Source: Acidobacteriota bacterium
GTDB taxonomy: Bacteria > Acidobacteriota > Thermoanaerobaculia > Multivoradales > J023
Reading direction: 5' to 3'
Length of the DNA: 32,710 bases
NCBI GenBank assembly: GCA_029263395.1
Contig: JAJCXO010000242.1
Location: 1 to 32,710 of the forward strand
Position 1 is the stretch's first letter, and each line of letters starts with the position of its first letter. The notes beneath the pieces were generated by a model, which did not search any database, was not told where the DNA came from, and was given only the letters and a program-made list of their open reading frames with translations. The translations under genes and the position numbers were made by a program. Below, piece by piece: positions 32,532 to 32,710 of this stretch.

Positions 32532-32710
32532 CTCAGTCTTATACAAACTCAGTTCTATACAAACCTAGTCTTATACCAGCACAGCCTGATTTCAGCACAG
32601 TCTGATTTCAGCACAGTCTGATTTCAGCACAGTCTGATTTCAGCACAGTCTGATTTCAGCACAGTCTGATTTCAGCACAGTCTGATTTCAGCACAGTCTG
32701 ATTTCAGCAC
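32532..32710. repeat. 16-bp tandem repeat array running off the window edge
   Basis: Seven perfect 16-bp units GCACAGTCTGATTTCA (32595-32706) and the start of another at 32707 are preceded by one unit with a single change (32579-32594). Three diverged 15-16-bp units of the form CTCAGTCTTATACAAA precede that (32532-32578). There is no spacer variation, so it is not a CRISPR array. The array gets more uniform towards the window edge. Confidence 0.95.

Noticed and set aside
32532-32710. CRISPR array
   Set aside because: The units are 16 bp and directly adjacent, with no unique spacers and no cas genes in view.

Overview
The window looks like part of a large, GC-rich genome of a Gram-negative bacterium. 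It has a TonB-dependent receptor, a probable lipoprotein, many secreted proteins, and a hybrid sensor kinase with a two-component-regulator propeller. The mix resembles Acidobacteriota (Thermoanaerobaculia-like), for example multidomain subtilases with a 'DDFESGDLSAW' motif. That assignment is an inference from gene style and rests on no marker gene.

Left part (2-8756). The end of an M16 peptidase gene on the + strand converges on a four-gene block transcribed on the - strand. In transcription order this block is a zinc-ribbon/nucleotide-cyclase/ATPase/TPR regulator, an unrecognised 472-residue protein, a TonB-dependent receptor whose GTG start overlaps the preceding stop, and a patatin-fold protein in which both catalytic-dyad positions are substituted. 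The tight spacing suggests one operon.

Middle part (9042-16906). This is mostly housekeeping: a Mn-type superoxide dismutase with its own terminator and candidate promoter, alanine racemase translationally coupled to a DUF885-type metallopeptidase lipoprotein, a divergent DinB-fold protein, an HMG-CoA synthase, and a divergent RND/MMPL-type exporter.

Right part (16920-32710). Everything is on the - strand and is dominated by signalling and secreted proteolysis. A 1402-residue hybrid histidine kinase carries fourteen propeller blades. It is followed by two tandem paralogous secreted subtilases (S8), both ending in nine NPWTD repeats, and then by a 1978-residue subtilase with fibronectin-like and beta-propeller modules. 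Each NPWTD subtilase has a near-consensus sigma-54 (-24/-12) promoter about 50 bp before its start codon. Upstream of one promoter lie two identical-architecture dyads (GCCAA-N5-TTGGC) spaced 32 bp apart, as expected for an enhancer-binding activator. The window ends inside a 16-bp tandem repeat array upstream of the giant subtilase.

The most unusual element is this sigma-54-controlled pair of NPWTD-repeat subtilases. Next come the operon with the apparently dead patatin and the edge repeat array.
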